From positions 53,457,142-53,521,141 of the forward strand of contig CM056733.1 of NCBI GenBank assembly GCA_029844215.1: DNA of 64,000 bases, written 5' to 3'. Source of the DNA: Przewalskia tangutica (Eukaryota > Streptophyta > Magnoliopsida > Solanales > Solanaceae). The notes beneath the pieces were generated by a model. That model worked only from the letters and a program-made list of their open reading frames with translations, had not been told where the DNA came from and searched no databases. Shown here piece after piece: positions 22,929-33,896 of this stretch (position 1 is its first letter; every line of letters begins with the position of its first letter). The translations under genes and the position numbers were made by a program.

Positions 22929-24711
22929 CGTTTATAACAATCTTATTAAAGCAACTATGATCTAGAAAATGTAATACAATTTTGTCTTATCTTAGCTTCT
23001 ATGCAGATGTAGAATTCTACTTATTTTAATATAATTAATTGTCGATACATTTTCTTTTATTAACGCTGCAATGGCTTGTTCGATACTTATTCTCATCAGT
23101 GCAGTAAATTAGCAAAGTCAACTCGACTCCAAATACTTTCTAACGACTCTTACCAACATCCCCCATAAGACTTGGTAAGAACTTAGGATAACTTAGACAT
23201 ACCTTTTACATAGAGTAAATCAAATTACGTACCTCTTAACTTCTAAGAGCAGAAGGAATCATGAAATAACACCACATGTATATTTCACACATAGAACATG
23301 CCAAAAGAAGGAAGAGGTTCACATACCTCGCGACGATTATCGACAAGTAGCAAAATGCTCCAAAGTACTTCAACATTGATAGTTATTCCATCCTTCAAGT
23401 AGAATACGCTATACGTAGTACTTCAAGCTATAATAACCATAACATGTCTATTAACTCCTAGCTTATTAACGTGGAATAATACTAAGTGCTAGGTCTCTAA
23501 TTCTACAGAAAATTGGGCAACACTTCCTTTGTTTCTACGCACTTTTCCACCTTTTTCAAGGCCCAAATTTAACAACCAAACATGCCACATCTAAGGCCCA
23601 ACAATTCAGCTATCCAAAGGGGATTACACGCCTTACAAGACGTGTAAAACTCTGCCCCAAAATTTATAAAAAACAATCCAATATTAACTTATCATTCTCG
23701 GCTACAAAGTACAACCACATATAATCCTTTCCAATTCCTTTCAATCCATAATGTCGTCCTAACATGTTATATAGTCGCAAACAACTCTAACAACTATAAT
23801 CCCTTCTTTATATAACATGCGACGACTAAAACTAATAACTAAATTGAATTACAATCTTAAGGTTAATCATGCAACTTTCGGATTAGTGGTTCCAATATCC
23901 ATAACACTTATCAATCTTCATTATATATTTCACATGATCATTTCTAACTACTACAACATGAAATCTTGAATTACAATAGCAAGACGGAGATTATTACCTC
24001 TTTAAGCCCAAAACAATCCAAAACCTAAAGTCGATCCTTAGCAACTTCAACTCCTCTTCTTGACGTTCCAATCCGCTATTTGCAACCCTTAGAAGCTTGT
24101 GAAGAACTCCTCTTCTATTTCCAACTTCAAAGTTGAAGAACACCTTAGGTTTTCACCTTGCGACTAACGTAAAAACGTGATTTTTCCGGGATCTTTCTAT
24201 TGAGATAACCTTACAATACCTCTAGGAACCTTGGTTTAAAGTATTGGGATTATTGAACCACAAATGAATTTTTTTTTGTGTGGAAGGATGCTAATGCCGA
24301 GAGCTCCCTTTCTCTATCTCAAGTTCTTGATTTTTTTCTCTAAGTGTTGAGACTTGTCTTGCTACTAGGATGACTATATAATAAAGTGTAGGGTCAAGAT
24401 TAAAACACTTGTGTGGATATGATGAAGAAGATTTAAATATCATGAATCAAGTGGGCTTATTTAATTGGTCAACAATGTCAAGCCCTGGCTTTCAAGACTT
24501 GACCCATTTATCTTGTCCATTTTGTCCAAGCCCAAGTGTGTGTGTGGGGGGGGGGGGGGGTGGTGACACATGTGACCCTCCCATTTATCCATAATGTTTC
24601 GTTTTCCGACATTTCCAAAATTCTGGTAAATTCTACAAGTCTCAAATCTTAACATCCTGATTTTCTTACGTACGTTCTTATATACATGTCCTGGAATTTA
24701 GGGGTGTAACA
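22929..24711 (-). mobile_element. Solo LTR B, right part
   Basis: The sequence continues from 12510 once A is removed and ends GGGGTGTAACA at 24711. It contains a 14-G run at 24546-24559 beside a decayed G-box (GACACATGTG, 24564-24573) and a TATATAATAAA-like box at 24375-24384. No genes are seen. Confidence 0.88.
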
Positions 24712-24716
24712 CTTAT

Positions 24717-27069
24717 CTCGGGTACATGTCTTCATGGGGAGCTAGTCCATTGAGTAATAATAGCATCCAGGAATTTAACCCGCATCATGGTTGTATGCCC
24801 CGGAATCCCTCATCTTATAAGCATGTCCATGGATCAATCACAATGGAAGCATACCCGTGGAATCCTTCATCACTGTCGATACGTCCAAGTAAATTCACAA
24901 CAAGACAGCCGGCCCTCCAACTGAGAGTCACGACAGCGTAAAAATATAATACTTGCACTCAAAGGCTATCGCAAGAAAGCATAGGCAAGTTCATAAAATC
25001 TTTAGACTTTCATTATCATACAAAAATGAATTTCATTTTATAAACTCAAGGCACTTTCGTGTCACATAAAAATCCGGGAATTTAACCCAAAGTACTACAT
25101 ACCTTTATCTTTTTTTTTTTTAAATGACTCTTTCTCGTATAAAATCCCCCAAGATACTAACACCCGTAGTATCAAGGCTTATCTGCATTTCAAACAAGTC
25201 ACTACACTTTTAGAAATACATTTTTAGGCTTCTAAATCAAGTGACCCTTACTTTAAAACTTTAAGCAATTGATGCCTTTAAATCAAATTGCCCTTCTTTA
25301 TTTCAAGTCATTTATCTTTGTTTACATTACTAGAGAAAATCATTCCTTTAACTTTCCATAAAGTTGTTATAACCAACTTCCCATAAAGCCGTTATACTAA
25401 CTTTATGCTTTAGAAACTAAGACATCTTTAACCTTTCATAAAGCCGTTATAACTCTTTATGTTTTAGACAAATTCATTCTTTTTTATAACCAAGAGACTT
25501 ATACCTTTAGAAATCATGTTTCTTCACTTTAGAATATTTCAAGTAATCAATACTTTCCAAGTCAAGAAATCTTTCCATGTAACATCAAGTCACATATACT
25601 TTTCGAAAACAAGGCAAGGATACCAAAATGAAACCGAATTCATTTTTAACCATGTACGTCCACCGTACTATACATTTATAAAACTCATGCTCAAGAAGAT
25701 AGGGAAAGTTCCACATACCTCTCTGGATCAATCCACTTGCCAAGTTGAATACGCCGCGTGTAGAATGTCAACCTATAATGACCAAAATATGCCTATCAAC
25801 TTCTAGCTTTCAATGTATAATATTTCTAAGTATAAGGACTCTTATTCTATGGAAAATCGGGCAGCACTTCCTTTGTTTCTACGTACTTTTCCACCTTTTT
25901 CAAGGCCCGAAAATCAATAACCAAATGCCACATTTAAGGCTCAACAATCAGTTAATCAAAGGGGATTACACGCCTATCCGGACGTGTAAAATTCTGCCCC
26001 ACAATCAATATAAAACTGTCCATTAATCCAAAGCCATATTCGTCTACCATGTATCACTACAATATCAATTTCCTTTCAATTCCTTTTCAATCCAAGTTGT
26101 TATTCTAATATGTTATATACCTTATAACAATTATAACAACTATAAATCCTTTATTTCTTAACATGCGACGATTGTAACTATCGACCAAATTGATTACAAC
26201 ATAAATGACTAACTTGCCCATTTTCGGTTCTTAACATGTCGTCATGATCCAATCTTTTCAAACTTCAATCTATATACCACATGCTCATTTAACAACTACT
26301 ATAACATGTAATCTTTAATTACATTAAGAAGACGAAGATTTTACCTCAATAAGCCCTAATAATATCCAAGCGTAGAAGTCGATCCTTAGAAACCTTTAGC
26401 TCCTCTTCTTCACGCTCCAATCCGCTATTTGAAGTCCTTATAAGTTCATAAACAACTTCCCTTCAATTTCCAACTAAAACTATGAAAACAACTTAGGTTT
26501 ACATCTTGCGACTAACGTGAAAATGTAGTTTTTTCGGGATCTTTCTATTGAGATAACCTTACAATACCTCTAGGAACCTTGGTTTAAAGTATTGTGAATT
26601 ATGAACAACAAACGAAAATCTTTTGTGTGGAAAAAGTGACAAAGTCGAGAGCTCCTCAATGAGCAAGAACAGTGTGATTTTTTTTCCTAAGTGTTGAGAG
26701 CTTGTCTTGCTACTAGTGTAGTATATATAATTAAATGGAGGGTCAAGATTAAAACACTTGTGTGGTCTTGGATGAAGAAGTTAAAATATCAACGGTCAAC
26801 TTGACTAGTTGACTTGGTCAATTTTCTAAAGCTTTTATCATCCACATTAGACTACTTAATCTTGGTCATTAGACCACTTAACCTTGGTCCATTTTCGACC
26901 AAGACCATGTAAAGGGGGGGGGGTGACACGTGTTTCCCTCTCATTCGTCGTAATATTTCGTTTCCCGACATTCCCATAATTCCGATAAATTTTACGAGTC
27001 TCAAATCTTAACGTCCTGATTTCTTACGTACGTTCTTATATACATGTCCTGGAATTACTGGGTGTAACA
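24717..27069 (-). mobile_element. Element C, 5' LTR, right part
   Basis: The sequence resumes with CTCGGGTACATGTCTTCATG, as expected from 10729-10750, and ends GGGTGTAACA at 27069. A TATA-like TATATATA is at 26722-26729 and a near-perfect G-box palindrome GACACGTGTT at 26925-26934. Open frames here (for example 25516-25806 and 25745-26026) are LTR sequence, not genes. Confidence 0.9.
26722..26934 (-). promoter_or_regulatory. U3 promoter core of the C 5' LTR
   Basis: TATATATA box and a G-box with CACGTG intact, next to a 10-G run at 26914-26923. Spacing is about 195 bp. Confidence 0.5.
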
Positions 27070-27228
27070 ATGACGTCCGGAAAGGAGCTAATTCTAAAGG
27101 AAGTGATGCATGTCCCAGAAATTTGAAGAAATTTAATTTCTGGACCTTTGTTAGTAATGCTGGCTTTAGGCTAGTGTTAGAGGCTAACAAGTTTGTAATC
27201 ACTAAAAATGAAACCTTTGTAGGAAGGG
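27070..27228 (+). pseudogene. Ty1/copia pol fragment (GAG-pre-integrase region)
   Basis: The plus strand reads TSGKELILKEVMHVPEI, then a stop, and after a frameshift AGFRLVLEANKFVITKNETF. Together these are the pre-integrase segment of copia Pol just before the integrase zinc domain (usual shape: VLHVPEIRRNLIS ... GFKLVFE). The fragment is bounded by element C on the left and element F on the right. The outer parts of this copia element must lie beyond the window. It is the only copia sequence here and probably the oldest layer. Confidence 0.82.
27224..27228. repeat. Probable left target duplication of F
   Basis: AAGGG precedes the LTR of F at 27229. The right copy would lie outside the window. 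Confidence 0.5.
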
Positions 27229-30200
27229 TGTCACGCCCTTTTTCGATCGCGACACTCACTCATGCTTGAAGGTTAGAAATAAAAATAATGCTAAAATAGG
27301 TGCTAAAATGCTAAAGGATTGCTAAATGCTAAAGTGTTCGCGGAGTCGCCACCTAATTAGTTTGGGTGAATTAGGATACCTAAATGTCAATTAGGTAAAG
27401 TTAACACTAACTCCATTTAGTGGTCTACTAAGCTGTGTGAGATTCTGGGCAAGGGTTCTTTATTAATCTAGAGGGAAGGGGTTAGACATCCTCTAAGATC
27501 CGCTAACTTGCGATTGTCCTTTCAAACCTAGGTTATTATTATGCTAAGAGTGTAATGCATGTTTACAAGTATTTTATAAAAAGATGCATTTTTTATAAAG
27601 GATTTATAAGACCAATGCTATAAAAGTACATATAAAGTTTAAATGTATGCATTTGTATTATTTATGAGAAAATGATGCAAAGTTGGTTTATTGACTAAAT
27701 GCATGTATTTACTTGCTAACTTAATCTTGATTAACACAAGTATGACATGATGCATAAAAATACTTAATTTTGCAATTGAGAAGAATCTATGCCTAAATTT
27801 CCTGAGTAGATATGCAAATTAAATTGTTAGGCATAAATTTAGGTGTGCATGATAAGCCTAGGATAATTAACTTAATGAGAAGCAAATTTCTAGTATCAAA
27901 TCACTTTCTAATAGCGACTTAAAGCTTAGGGGTCCTACTAATGTAATGTTAGAAAAATAATTTGCAACAAATAAATGGGGGCCAGGGAATCAATACTAAT
28001 GACTCGAAGGAATGACGGTGTAATTCCGCCTGTAGTTTTGGAATTTCCTATGCGAGATGCGGCGATGAACATAGATGCAGGTCTTCATTTGAGGCAGCTC
28101 ATGATGAGTCTCGTATTGAAACTCTTCGTTTGGCTTAGATGCATTTCATGTAAAAATAAGAGAAGATAAGGATTAGTACATATCTAAATTTATTGAAATA
28201 ATGAGTAAGCATTTAACATCACATATAATTTACACTTAAGCATATATGTCGTGGTTATAATGTATGATCAGCAGGTTAACCAAGAGATAAACCAAATGGG
28301 TCGTGCCCAACCTGTATGTAAGTCAGGGACAACGAGAATAGAAATTTTAAGGGAGGGACTGGAGACAACCCTCCGCAATGTATTTAACAAATAGACAATA
28401 ACTAGGAATACATATTTTAAAGACAAGCAATTTTATAATACGTAAACATATAATAGTTCCCATCCTATTGGAAATGGCTTTATTTTATTAATGCAACACA
28501 GAACGTTGAATTTCCTTTACATTTTCCTAACCCTGCATCAGTGTTGAGTTCATAACTTCAAGTGATAGACAACAATTGGAGATGCACCACAATGACTTCT
28601 AACACTCATGATATTAGCTTGAAGCAGTCAGGAGCATAATGAACCAATTAATCAAGCAAAATACAGGGAGCAGAATGCTCACGACATTTATTCAACTCAT
28701 GGCTAACTGATTGCAGGCAGTGGCATTTTCTTAGTTCAAATGAAACCTTTTCCAACATTCCGCTAGGCAAAATGATTTTTACGATTTTTGCTTAATCCAC
28801 TAATTATCATCTTCAGCATATTGCACTAAATATAAATATAATTAACAACTCAAAGCAAGAATACACCTAGATTTATTATAGCAATTTATTCGACATCAGA
28901 TTTATGCATTAATGAACACATCAACCTGAATGAACCAAGCCAACGCACGTTTAACATCAAACACACAGAAAGGCGAAAAAGAAACTGAGAGGAATTTGAT
29001 TTTACCTTCTCCGAGCAGTGAACCGAGACAGCATATCAAGTCGTCGATTCACTCGGGGTTATATTGCTATGCGAATTGAATGAAAAGGGGTTTAACCTGT
29101 AGTTATGGCTTCTTGAAGATTAATTCTCAAGTGTTTTCCCAGTTGCTTCTCCTTTGCTTTTGATTTCTCCCTCGATATTTTAATGGGGTTCTTTTGTACG
29201 AAAACGGATGCCTTTGCATATGTATGAATCTCTGTATATATAGTCCCAATTGGGTACGATTTTGGTACTGCTTTTATTGCGATCTTCGGTGTTGATTCTC
29301 GGAAAATCTTGGACTGCTTATTGGTATGATTTTACAAGCTTCTTATGGTAAGTTTTGGGTGTAATTTCTTTGACTGATTTGGTGCGATTTTAGGCGATTA
29401 TGAGTATTCATTTGGTTCGATTTATGGTAAGCTTTTTTATGGTCAGTGTTGGGTCCGATTTTGGGGTGATTTGGGTCGCGGTTTGTGGCTGATTCGCCGG
29501 ATTCTTCGGCGAGAATCTCGGCTAGGCGATGGGGGTGCGAGGGCAAGGGTGCGGCGGACTTAGTTTGAGATTAAGTTTAGGTTAGTATTTTTTTTATTTG
29601 TGTATGTAGGGTTAGGGATGAAGAAGGTAAAATAGGGGTTGGGCTTTAGGTGTGGGGCCGACGGGTTTGGGTTGTTGGGATTTAATGGGTATTAGGCTAA
29701 TAGTTTTAGGTGTATTAATTTTGAGTATTACATTTAATTAGTGGTAAATAAGTGGGCGTTTAAATTATTTGTAATATTTATGAAATTGCTTTTAAAGTTA
29801 TAAAAATAATAATTGTGAACGTACTATTTAATGAATGCTTAATGCTCTATGTAAATGCGGCGCTATTATTAAATTATTTATTTATTTATGTATTTATTAT
29901 TTATTAAAATGTTAAATGCGGACATAATATCTATAGAGTGCTTAATGCTGAGATGCCATTATTGAATTATTTATTTATGTTTTTATGTGTTTGTGCATGT
30001 GTTATTATTGTTAAAATCCTTTAAACATTATTTGCGGTGTTAAAATACTAAATGCATACGTGTTATTTAATTAGTATTTAATGCTTTATAAATGTGATGT
30101 CGTTATGAGAATGCTTATTTGTGTATGTATTATGTTTTATTATTGCGTATTATTATTATTATAAAAAATTAAAGATTATTTTTGAAACATTAGTGTAGTT

Positions 30201-30245
30201 TTATAGTTAATGATTGGACGAGAGGGTCAAAATTGGGTGTCAACA
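27229..30245 (-). mobile_element. Element F, 3' LTR
   Basis: It runs from TGTCACGCCC to GGGTGTCAACA. It aligns with 33897-35310 over the first 1.4 kb with few differences, and with the E LTR at both ends. The open frame at 27975-28169 recurs at 34644-34838 only because the LTRs are duplicates. Confidence 0.9.
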
Positions 30246-30262
30246 ACTTGTACCTCTTTGAA
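30246..30262 (-). other. Polypurine tract of element F (diverged)
   Basis: The minus strand reads CAAAGAGGTACAAGT immediately before the LTR start TGTTGACACC. E has the more regular CAAAGAGGGACAGC at the same place. Confidence 0.7.
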
Positions 30263-30380
30263 TGAAGATAATGGAAGAGTCTTCAGATAAAGAAGTTGAC
30301 TTTTAGTCAATTTTGTCTCTATCCTCGGAATTAAAGCAAAGATTAAGAAAAACAAGGGAAAATACCGACTTTAAAATTGT

Positions 30381-30535
30381 CCCAGTGTCGCATTATGACG
30401 ACACTGGGCTATCGCGGGCTCAAAATTTATCCCAGTGTCAAGTTATGACGACATTGAGCTACAGTGGTAAAACACTAAAGGCGGGCTGATGCAGATTCAA
30501 AAATTGTCCTAGTGTTGAATTATGATGACACTGGG
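30381..30535. repeat. Three hairpin repeats in the 3' region of F
   Basis: Copies at 30381-30408, 30431-30458 and 30508-30535 match the E hairpins. The first has the perfect 10-bp stem CCCAGTGTCG / CGACACTGGG with loop CATTATGA. The others carry substitutions. Spacing is 50 and 77 bp. Confidence 0.85.
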
Positions 30536-30654
30536 TTATTGGAGAGTGGATCGACGCTCGAGACCGCTTTTGCCCATTGTTTGGAAGACTGACCCCCCAA
30601 CAAATTGCCCCGATTCGATGTAAGAGAAAATTCATGTTGCGTTGCTGCTCCTGC

Positions 30655-30975
30655 ATGCTAAAGCTCAAGAAAAAGTTAGTGCATAACTGTCAAGGCAAAA
30701 AATGATAAAACATGAATATATAAGCAATATAATTCTGAGAGTAGAGATTTTATCTTGGGTTGCGTGCTGGCGATGCTGTTGACGGTGTGATGTTGCCAAT
30801 GCTGAAATGTCATATTTGTGTGGACATGATGCCATTGCGAATGCGGATATATCATCCTTGCATAGACGTGTTGCAACTGCTCTTGTAAATAGAGGATCCT
30901 GTAGGCTAAAGCTCAAGAAGAAGTTAGTGCATAACTACTAAGAAAAAATAATAAAGTATGAATATAAAAATGTGA
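30655..30975. repeat. Direct repeat of about 65 bp, 247 bp apart (F)
   Basis: TAAAGCTCAAGAA followed by AAGTTAGTGCATAACT and an A-rich tail occurs near 30659 and again near 30906. The interval is rich in TGTTG/ATGCTG words resembling the neighbouring array. Open frames on the minus strand through it are not supported as genes. Confidence 0.7.
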
Positions 30976-31009
30976 TCAGCTGGGTAGGAATATCGTCTTA
31001 TGTAATGCA

Positions 31010-31950
31010 ATGTCGATGTTGTTGATGTGATGTTGTAAATGCTGAGATGTGCTGAATGATGCGAATGCTGATGTCGTTCATGCCCAGACGTGCTGAATGC
31101 TGTGAATGCTGAATGTTGTAAATACTGATGTCATCTCTGCATGAACTTACTGGATGCTGCGAATGTTGATGTAGTCTCTGCACGGACTTGCATGGATGCT
31201 GCGAATGCTGATGTCTCTGCACAGACTTACTGGATGCTGCAAATGTTGATGACGTCTCTGCACTGACTTGTTGGATGCTGCGAATGCTGAATGTTGCGAA
31301 TGCTGATGTTGTCTCTGCACGGACTTGCTGATTACTGCTAATATTGATGTCGTCTCTGCACAGACTTGCTGGATGCTGTGAATGTTGATGTCGTCTCTGT
31401 ACGAACTTGCTGGATACTGCGAATACTGATGTAGTCTCTGCACGGACTTGCTGGATGCTGTGAATAATGATGTCGTCTCTGCACGAACTTGCTGGATGCT
31501 GCGAATGCTGATGTTGTCTCTGCACGGACTTGCTGGATGATGCGAATGCTGATGTAGTCTCTGCACGGACTTGCTGGATGCTGCGAATGCTTTCTAAATG
31601 TTGTTAGTGCTGATGTAGTCTCTGCACGGACTTGCTAGGTACGCGAATGCTTGCTGAATGCTGCGAATGCTGATGTAGTCTCTGCACGGACTTGCTGGAT
31701 GCTGCGAATGTTTGCTGAATGCTGCGAATGCTGATGTAGTCTCTGCACGGACTTGCAGAATGCTGCGAATGCTGATGTGGTCTCTGCACGAACTTGCTGG
31801 ATGCTGCAAATACTTGTTGAATATTGCTAGTGCTGATGTAGTCTCTGCAGGGACTTCCTGGATGCTACGAATGCTTGCTGAATGCTGCGAATGCTTGTCG
31901 AATGTTGCGAATGCTGATGTCGTCTCTACACGGACTTTGCTGTTGTTTTC
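31010..31950. repeat. 41-bp tandem array in the 3' region of F
   Basis: About 20 degenerate copies. The unit comprises CTGGATGCTGCGAATGCTGA followed by TGTAGTCTCTGCACGGACTT and G. Period 41 is measured, for example, from 31481 to 31522. Several units on the right (31590-31910) are lengthened by an extra GCTGAATGCTGCGAATG block. The array leaves both strands open for long stretches (Gln/His/Ser-rich frames), which is a by-product of the repeat. Confidence 0.93.
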
Positions 31951-32301
31951 CTTATCTATTACTGCCAAGTTGTATTGTTGTTGTCTCTCATGTTTCTGCC
32001 TTATTATTGCATTTTCTACTCCTACCAATGAGAAAAACCTGCGCTCAAAGAAAATTTATGAGTTTGGGAGGGGGCGGGGTCGATTCGTATTGACTTTGCG
32101 GCCTTGATCCTTGACATTTACGGGTCTGGTCTGTTTGGACCTGCAACCCCTGTCTGGTTTCCTGTCTTATTTAGCTAATAATGGTCATAGTTTTGAATAT
32201 GCAAAGACGTTTGGCCTAAAGCGGGTCTCAATGAGATTGCTTTTCTATCATGCCAAAAATGTGTATTTTTTGTCATTTCTAAAACGAAGGGAAAATTTCC
32301 T

Positions 32302-32595
32302 AATGGTATGACCAAAGCCGATTTAGGCCGCCTACGTATCTTCACGAGGGAATCAGGTCATGACGTAGTTTATTACAAGCGAAATTGGGTAAAACTAAAA
32401 TTTCTAAAGGTGGGACCGAAGCCGATATAGCCGTCTACGTATCCCTGCCACGGGAATCAGGTAAAACGTAGTTCCAATTACAAGCAAAAGAGAATGTTGT
32501 TTTTTCTAAAAGTGGGACCGAAGTCGATATGGCCACCTATGTATCCCACCAAGGGAATTAGGTCAGACGTAGTTCACATTACAAGTAAACATAAA
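32302..32595. repeat. Three repeats of about 100-105 bp (F)
   Basis: Units at about 32302, 32409 and 32509 each contain GACC(G/A)AAGCCGATATAGCC or a close variant, then CTACGTATCC, GGGAATCAGGT and ACGTAGTT. The third is the most diverged. They separate the gag-like frame from the 41-bp array. No function is known to me. Confidence 0.88.
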
Positions 32596-32757
32596 CAAAA
32601 CATTATTAAAACTTAAATATGAGTATGGACTTAAATTATTCTGCTAAACTAATATGCTCTTCTCATCTAGATTCTAGGTGGACCAGAATAGGGCTGCAGG
32701 TCTGATCTTTCAAGCTGCCTCCTTGCTCTGCATCACGGTTGGCTGCTCTTCGCGGGA

Positions 32758-33078
32758 TTATGCTTTGCCGTCAGTATCGCCTTCGTTTGGCCATTGCGTG
32801 GTGCATGACTGATTCGGACGGAGCATGTTTTGGTTGTTTTGGTTATTTGAAGTGACGAATAGTTTGGCGAGGTTCCGGAACCTTTTAACTTCAACCTGCA
32901 GGGTTTCCATCTGTTGCGTTAATTGGGCGAGGTGCTCTATAATATTTTCCTTTTCTGAGGCATCTGCTTCGCCTATAGGAACTAAAACGGGTTCCGAATC
33001 ATTCTGCTCAAATGTCCCTGAATCAGTCATGAAATTAGATCGTGTCTTTGATCTGGTGAAGTATTGATGTTCTGTCAT
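32758..33078 (-). pseudogene. Gag-like N-terminal fragment (element F)
   Basis: A 106-residue frame starts with ATG at 33078, about 800 bp downstream of the PBS, where gag or an upstream ORF begins in Tat/Ogre elements. It opens MTEHQYFTRSKTRSNF, has an acidic middle (residues 20-45) and a likely coiled coil at about 46-75 (IIEHLAQLTQQMETLQVEVK), then an Asn/Gln-rich end. No capsid core or CCHC knuckle follows. A stop comes soon after and repeats begin. I infer a truncated gag N-terminus. A short accessory protein of its own is possible but unproved. Confidence 0.6.
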
Positions 33079-33872
33079 TGCTTAGTCAAATACGAATCGA
33101 CCTTTGGGGAAGATGATAAATCCTTTAAGATGCAGCAAACCAAGTTAGTATATAGAAGATATGTTGCACACAAAACATCAAAGCGGTTCCTAATATGCAT
33201 GAGGCCTCTTTTATGCCAGAGGTGAGCCTAAACGCCAGATATGCGAGGTTATGATAGATTTATCCAAGTCGTCAAACCGTAATGCTTTTGTTGGAATCGA
33301 CGATAAAATAGACGTGCATTTTCCAATTATGGCATGTCGTGTTTAGGCTTGAATTCGTCTATCATTGTCACGCTACACATAGAATGCTAATTGGTCATTG
33401 GGTTGAGAAACCCGTCGACAAGTTTTGGCATTTTCCTAACTGTGGTGTCAATACCAAAGATCGACCCACCTAAGGTAAATGCAAGCATGCCTTAAGATAA
33501 AGGGTGGTATAGCTCTATCCTAAGTTTCTAAGATTTGGCTTTACTAGACGCAAGGTTTCCGAGGGGACAACTCGAGTGAGAAGGCTACGCGGCTGACCAG
33601 ACGAACCGATCTAACTCCGCGCAGGCGCCAACTCTCCTAAAATATGGATATTTTAAAGAAATTTGCGGGTGCGCGAAGCACACCAGCGCGTGTAGTGTGT
33701 GATTTTGTGAATTTTCCAGAGTGGAGGAAGTATGAGCGGAATGCCAGTTTAAGGAAAGCGGTAAAAAATAGCAATTACAGCAATTACAAATAAAAGAAAT
33801 TACAAAAAAAAAATTAAATGCAGAAATAATGCCAAATAATAACTCTAGGCCTGTTGTGGTCAACAACCTCTG
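33079..33872 (-). mobile_element. Element F, 5' leader
   Basis: About 0.8 kb of untranslated sequence between PBS and the gag-like frame. It contains an A-rich stretch near 33770-33830. The open frame 33585-33923 overlaps the PBS and the LTR edge and is rejected as a gene. Confidence 0.75.
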
Positions 33873-33892
33873 TATCCCCAGCGGAGTAGCCA
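33873..33892 (-). other. Primer-binding site of element F
   Basis: The plus strand reads TATCCCCAGCGGAGTAGCCA, shaped like the 3' end of a tRNA with CCA. It sits four bases from the LTR edge at 33897. It differs from the iMet site of family 1. I recall a tRNA-Arg primer for Ogre elements but cannot confirm the tRNA here. Confidence 0.75.
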
Positions 33893-33896
33893 TTTC

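Larger units (their letters stand above)
10801..24711 (-). mobile_element. Solo LTR B (family 1), split by element A
   Basis: The left part is 10801-12510 and the right part 22929-24711, about 3.49 kb in all. It has no internal region of its own, so it is a solo LTR from intra-element recombination. The left end reads TATCACGACC, a G-to-A change of the expected TG. Flanks are TTCAT (10796-10800) and CTTAT (24712-24716). Each differs from CTCAT by one C-to-T change, and other copies read CCCTCATCTCGGG at this place, so the ancestral duplication was probably CTCAT. Confidence 0.85.
6760..27069 (-). mobile_element. Element C, Ty3/gypsy chromovirus (family 1), degenerate and repeatedly invaded
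   Basis: On the minus strand the order is 5' LTR (9916-27069, split by B and A), PBS (9900-9911), gag (about 9708-8500), protease (8497-8081), module Y (about 8060-7046), an integrase zinc-finger scrap (about 7045-6920), polypurine tract (6776-6793) and the 16-bp terminus of the 3' LTR (6760-6775). The rest of the 3' LTR lies left of the window beyond D. Reverse transcriptase, RNase H, integrase core and chromodomain are absent, so the copy cannot have been autonomous in its present form. The right neighbour is a copia pol scrap, and ATGAC (27070-27074) would be its target duplication. Confidence 0.88.

Noticed and set aside
24546..24559. 14-G run as a G-quadruplex regulatory element
   Set aside because: Other copies have 5-11 G at this spot. 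Length varies as expected for a homopolymer, and run length is unreliable in consensus.
31010..31950. CRISPR-like appearance of regular repeats
   Set aside because: Units are contiguous and degenerate, with no unique spacers, in a plant retrotransposon interior.
30998..32028. Long minus- and plus-strand open frames (up to 175 codons) rich in Gln, His, Ser and Cys
   Set aside because: They are created by the stop-poor 41-bp tandem repeat, appear in several frames on both strands and have no independent start or domain.
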